Assembly: GCF_025655475.1 (NCBI RefSeq)
Contig: NZ_JAHTIK010000001.1
Coordinates: forward strand, 8,186,606-8,250,605
Direction of reading: 5' to 3'
Source of the DNA: Kitasatospora sp. DSM 101779
GTDB taxonomy: Bacteria; Actinomycetota; Actinomycetes; Streptomycetales; Streptomycetaceae
Length of the DNA stretch: 64,000 bases
Below are positions 61,023 to 64,000 of this stretch, piece by piece (position 1 is the first letter of the stretch; the number at the start of each line of letters is the position of its first letter). Below the pieces are notes generated by a model. The model saw only the letters and a program-made list of their open reading frames with translations. It did no database searches and had not been told where the DNA came from. The translations under genes were made by a program, and so were the position numbers.

Positions 61023-62717
61023 ATGGCACGCACCCACCAAGCCCGGCTGATCCGCAACCTCCTGGCCGACCAGGCGGTCGCCGACCGGCTGCGCCTGCCG
61101 GCCGACGAGTACCGCGGCCTCCGTGACGAGGCCCGCGCCGAGCCGGACGGCGTCTCCCGCCGCGCGCTGCTCGGCCGGGCCGCCGCCCTCGGCATCGGCC
61201 TGACCGGCGCCGCGGCGCTGTCCGGCGGCGCCAAGGCGCACGCGGCACCCGTCACCACCCCGAAGGTCGTCGGCTCGCCGAGGATCGCCATCATCGGCGC
61301 CGGCATCTCCGGCCTGAACGCCGCCCTCACCCTCGCCGACAAGGGCGTCGCCGCCACCGTCTACGAGGCCAACCCGACCCGGATCGGCGGCCGGATGTAC
61401 TCCGGCGGCAGCCCCTCCGGCCCGGGCCTGTGGAACCAGGGCCAGGTCTCCGAATGGGGCGGCGAACTGGTCGACACCGGCCACCACGCCATCAAGAACC
61501 TCTGCCAGCGCTTCGGCCTCGGCCTGACCGACGTCGCCGCCGACCTGCCGCCCGGTGCCGAGGGCATCTTCCACTTCAACGGGCACTACTACCCGAAGGA
61601 CCAGGTCGACAACGACTTCAAGCAGATCTGGCAGTCGATCAAGTCCGACATCCAGGCCGGCGGCTCGGCGCCCACCTGGAACAGCCACAACGCCGCCTCG
61701 GTCGCCCTCGACAACCTGTCGATCCGCGACTGGATCAACTCCCGGGTGCCGGGCGGCTTCGGCAGTGACCTCGGCGCCCTGCTGGACTGCGCCTACGCGG
61801 TCGAGTACGGCGCGGACACCACCACACAGTCCTCGTACGCGATGCTGGTGATGCTCTCCTGGCAGTCCAGCCCGGGCAACCTCTCCATCTGGGGCGGCTC
61901 CGACGAGCGCTGGCACATCACCGGCGGCAACGACCAGGTCCCGCGCGCCATCGCCGCGGCTCTGCCGACCGGCACGGTGCAGATGGGACACACCCTGCAG
62001 GCCGTGGTGAAGAACGCCGACGGTAGCCAGACCCTCACCTTCGCCCTGGACGGCGGCGGCACCGAGACGGTGGTCGCCGACCACACCATCCTGGCCGTCC
62101 CGCTGCCGATCCTGCAGAGCCACGTCGACCTGTCGAAGGCCGGGCTCGACCAGATGATGAAGGGCGTCCTCGCCCACATGCGGATGGGCGCCTGCACCAA
62201 GCTCAACATGCAGTTCACCAACCGGAACTCCTGGTCCGGCACCGGCGTCTGGCCGGGCGTCTCCAACGGCGAGTGCTTCGCCGACCTCCCGTACCAGCAG
62301 GCCTGGGACGTCACCCGCGGCCAGGCCGGCAGCAACGGCATCCTGGTCCAGTACGGCGGCGGCAGCCTCGCCCGCGGCCTCACCCCGCCGTCGGCGTTCA
62401 CCACCGCGTCCACCGCGTACACCCGCAACCTGGTGGACAACTACCTCGGCCAGATCGACTCGATCTGGCCGGGCACCAAGGCCGCCTGGAACGGCAAGGC
62501 CACGCTGTCCGCCTGGCACCTCAACCCGTACTCGTACGGCGCCTACTCGTACTGGCCGGTGGGCTACCTGACCACCTACGCGGGCTACGAGGGCACCGCA
62601 CAGGGCAACCTGCACTTCGCCGGCGAGCACACCTCGTACGACTTCCAGGGCTACATGAACGGCGGCGCCGTCGAGGGCGCCCGGGCGGCGAACGAGGTTC
62701 TCGCCGCCATCGGCTGA
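61023..62717 (+). CDS. Tat-exported flavin monoamine oxidase
   Basis: 564 aa. The twin-arginine signal SRRALLGRAAALGIGLTG sits unusually far in (residues 45-62) after a 44-residue charged lead (MARTHQARLIRNLLADQAVA...). The FAD Rossmann fold starts IAIIGAGISGLNAALTLADK (near 89-108), with NPTRIGGRMYSGG and EWGGELVDTGHHAI. The C-terminal FAD motif is LHFAGEHTSYDFQGYMNGGA then VEGARAANEVL. It oxidises primary amines (or polyamines/amino acids) to aldehyde, ammonia and H2O2, outside the membrane if Tat-exported. In an operon with the APC permease. A hairpin terminator follows at 62738-62776. Confidence 0.9.
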   Translation: MARTHQARLIRNLLADQAVADRLRLPADEYRGLRDEARAEPDGVSRRALLGRAAALGIGLTGAAALSGGAKAHAAPVTTPKVVGSPRIAIIGAGISGLNAALTLADKGVAATVYEANPTRIGGRMYSGGSPSGPGLWNQGQVSEWGGELVDTGHHAIKNLCQRFGLGLTDVAADLPPGAEGIFHFNGHYYPKDQVDNDFKQIWQSIKSDIQAGGSAPTWNSHNAASVALDNLSIRDWINSRVPGGFGSDLGALLDCAYAVEYGADTTTQSSYAMLVMLSWQSSPGNLSIWGGSDERWHITGGNDQVPRAIAAALPTGTVQMGHTLQAVVKNADGSQTLTFALDGGGTETVVADHTILAVPLPILQSHVDLSKAGLDQMMKGVLAHMRMGACTKLNMQFTNRNSWSGTGVWPGVSNGECFADLPYQQAWDVTRGQAGSNGILVQYGGGSLARGLTPPSAFTTASTAYTRNLVDNYLGQIDSIWPGTKAAWNGKATLSAWHLNPYSYGAYSYWPVGYLTTYAGYEGTAQGNLHFAGEHTSYDFQGYMNGGAVEGARAANEVLAAIG

Positions 62718-62737
62718 CGGGCGCCCATCAGCGGCAA

Positions 62738-62776
62738 CGGCAACGGGCGGTCCGCCATGCGGGCCGCCCGTTGCCG
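62738..62776 (+). terminator. Terminator after amine oxidase gene
   Basis: CGGCAACGGGCGGTCC paired with GGGCCGCCCGTTGCCG (16-bp stem with one T-G pair, 7-base loop), 21 bases after the stop. Confidence 0.8.
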
Positions 62777-63060
62777 TTCGATCACGACGTGTCCGACTGG
62801 TCGCGCCATGGGTGGATTATCCGACGGAACTGTGTTGTTGACATTGTCAATCGCAGCCAGGTCTGCCCCATTCACCCGCCATTGGCGACAGGCGGACTGG
62901 ATCCGGTCGCCGCAGGCGGCCACCCTGCACCTGCAGCCTGGTCCGACCCGACTTCTCAGCCCTCGCCACCGGCACCACCAGCCCGTTCCGCTGCCACCCA
63001 TACACGACCCGACGTACGGCTGGCGCTGACCCGTACCGACCACGCCCAGGGTGGACGCGG

Positions 63061-63240
63061 ATGGCACCACGGGAACGAAGCCGCGCGGAAGTCGGAGTCG
63101 TCTCCGGTTACCTGCTGCGCCTCTTGCACGAGAGCATCCCGCGCACCCAGACCCGATTCGCGGAAGACATCGGCCGGGACCTCGGTACCGTCCAGGGCTG
63201 GGAGTCCGCCGGCGCCCGCTGGCTACTGACCTCGGCGCTT
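63061..63240 (+). pseudogene. XRE-type helix-turn-helix N-terminal fragment
   Basis: From ATG 63061: MAPRERSRAEVGVVSGYLLR, LLHESIPRTQTRFAEDIGRD, LGTVQGWESAG. This is an XRE/Cro-type DNA-binding start (TQ..FAe.ig.d..TVqgWEsG.R). The sequence is cut at about 63240 by the end of an IS630-type transposase fragment on the opposite strand. A TTGACATTGTCAA inverted repeat (62838-62850) lies 210 bases upstream and may be its promoter or operator. Confidence 0.55.
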
Positions 63241-63445
63241 CAAGGTGATGGCGGTGGGAGGTCGAGGGAGAGTCCGGTCCCGGTGAGGAAGCCGTCGAGG
63301 AGGTCCGAGCGGAACTGCAGTCGTTTGAGGCGGTTGCGGACGAGGGCTTCGAGCCGGTCGAGGGCGACGCTGGCGAGGTTCGCCAGACTGCGTTTGACGA
63401 GGGCCCACAGGTACTCGACCGCGTTCAGCCCGGGTGCGTATGCGC
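63240..63445 (-). pseudogene. C-terminal fragment of an IS630-family transposase
   Basis: The minus strand reads YAPGLNAVEYLWALVKRSLA, NLASVALDRLEALVRNRLKR, LQFRSDLLDGFLTGTGLSLD and a stop at 63240. It contains the final catalytic Glu of the IS630 DDE domain (lPpYaP.LNpvE.vWs.lKrs). The rest of the transposase is missing. Confidence 0.65.
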
Positions 63446-63479
63446 ACTGCCGCTGACTTCATGGGGCCTGGCTCGTTGA

Positions 63480-63655
63480 GTTGGTGTGGGCGGGATGCCG
63501 GCGGGGCCGGGTGTGCAGTTGGTGGACCGGATCGCGCTGGGTGTGCGACGAGGGTGTTTCCACCGGCGCTGGTGGATGAGGTGGTCGACGCGACCGGCGG
63601 ACGTGAGCTGCGGCGACGCCGGCTGCCGGCGCGGGTGGTGGTCTACTTCGGATGG
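63480..63655 (+). pseudogene. N-terminal fragment of an IS4-family transposase
   Basis: The plus strand reads GVQLVDRIALGV and, one frame on, TRVFPPALVDEVVDATGGRE then LRRRRLPARVVVYF. This matches the N-terminal domain of IS4-type transposases (l.DriaLGvLtrvFPpeLVDeVi...gr.e.RrR.LPaRvVvYfvLA). It is frameshifted, then truncated where the convergent immunity-type gene begins. Confidence 0.6.
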
Positions 63656-63948
63656 CCCTTGATCCGCTGGAGGTAGAGCTCCTCGCAGTTCTCGGCCATC
63701 CATGTGGTAGCGGGGACATGGTGGATGCTGCTGTCGTGCCGGTCCACCAGGTAAGGCCGCTGCCCAACAAGGCTGTCGCGAACATCACGGGTGCGGGCGT
63801 ACTCCGCCGAGTTCCAGAAGACGAGCCAGCCGACCGCATGCTCCTCCGCGTCGCATACGGCGAGCTCGCGGAACGGTCCCGCCCATGTCCGCCGCTCTCG
63901 GGCCAGCTGGGACTCGACAAGCTCGACGGCGCGTTCCTTCGAAATCAC
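63643..63948 (-). CDS. YrhB/Imm35-type immunity protein
   Basis: 101 aa: MISKERAVELVESQLARERR, CDAEEHAVGWLVFWNSAEYA, RTRDVRDSLVGQRPYLVDRH, DSSIHHVPATTWMAENCEEL. The GWlvfWNSaEY...... L.G..PylVDR.dGsih block is the YrhB (immunity protein 35) signature. Such proteins are often found alone in actinomycetes or beside polymorphic toxins. No toxin is visible upstream in the remaining 50 bases. The 3' end slightly overlaps the IS4 fragment. Confidence 0.8.
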   Translation of the reverse strand: MISKERAVELVESQLARERRTWAGPFRELAVCDAEEHAVGWLVFWNSAEYARTRDVRDSLVGQRPYLVDRHDSSIHHVPATTWMAENCEELYLQRIKGHPK

Positions 63949-64000
63949 GCTTCAGTCATTCACCGCAGGTCAATCGGGATTCGGGGGGCGTGGCCGCGTC

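Noticed and set aside
59265..62630. 1121-codon minus-strand open frame opposite the permease and amine oxidase
   Set aside because: Composition (Gly/Val/Gln/His) is that of an antisense shadow, and both plus-strand genes are well supported.

Overview
This is a very GC-rich window from a filamentous actinomycete, most likely Streptomyces or Kitasatospora. The signs are high-GC codon use, AGGAGG-type ribosome sites, GTG starts, Tat signals, ricin-type (CBM13) carbohydrate enzymes, a SapA-like secreted protein, a SARP regulator, a LAXTG sortase substrate and abundant IS5-family elements. The mix of intact genes, decayed genes, orphan immunity genes, helicase-associated fragments and two terminal-protein (tpg)-like remnants fits a chromosome arm or a linear plasmid rather than a chromosome core. 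That placement is an inference.

Layout. 1-2.1 kb: a dead IS5-family transposase and a broken beta-helix (pectate-lyase-like) gene. 2.2-8.3 kb: an intact, tightly coupled surface-polysaccharide block: a Wzz/tyrosine-kinase fusion, a low-molecular-weight tyrosine phosphatase, a DegT-type aminotransferase, a secreted LAGTG protein and a DUF4012 membrane protein. 8.7-11.8 kb: STAS protein, a small unknown gene, SapA-like protein between two 149-bp repeats that carry tpg remnants, plus an SH3-like and a SUKH fragment.

12-26.5 kb: a plant arabinan/arabinoxylan degradation island. It holds GH62, GH10, a CE1-type esterase, GH127, GH27 and two tandem GH54 enzymes, nearly all secreted and most carrying CBM13 or CBM42. 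Three near-identical palindromes (TGTTAGCGYTAACA type) lie before the GH10/esterase pair, the GH127 gene and the GH54-GH54-GH27 run, implying one LacI-type regulator that is not in the window. A chimeric IclR/GH31 pseudogene marks an internal deletion.

26.5-52.7 kb: a mobile-element mosaic. It holds IS5-family elements (two carrying a second, convergent coiled-coil/winged-helix gene), a second type of transposase, IS right-end copies bracketing cargo (a SUKH gene; an ECF sigma factor plus SnoaL gene), a MarR/membrane/NmrA unit, a RecD-type helicase, DUF6193-like, Uma2 and DUF6283 fragments, helicase fragments, a SARP-NB-ARC-TPR regulator and a secreted NlpC/P60-like repeat protein.

52.7-64 kb: an AraC regulator divergent from an ABM monooxygenase and alpha/beta hydrolase and followed by an SDR; a ThrE-type exporter; a truncated GH18-like gene; an APC permease/flavin amine oxidase pair; and, at the right edge, three nested transposon or regulator remnants beside a YrhB/Imm35-type immunity gene. 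No rRNA, tRNA or CRISPR array was seen.
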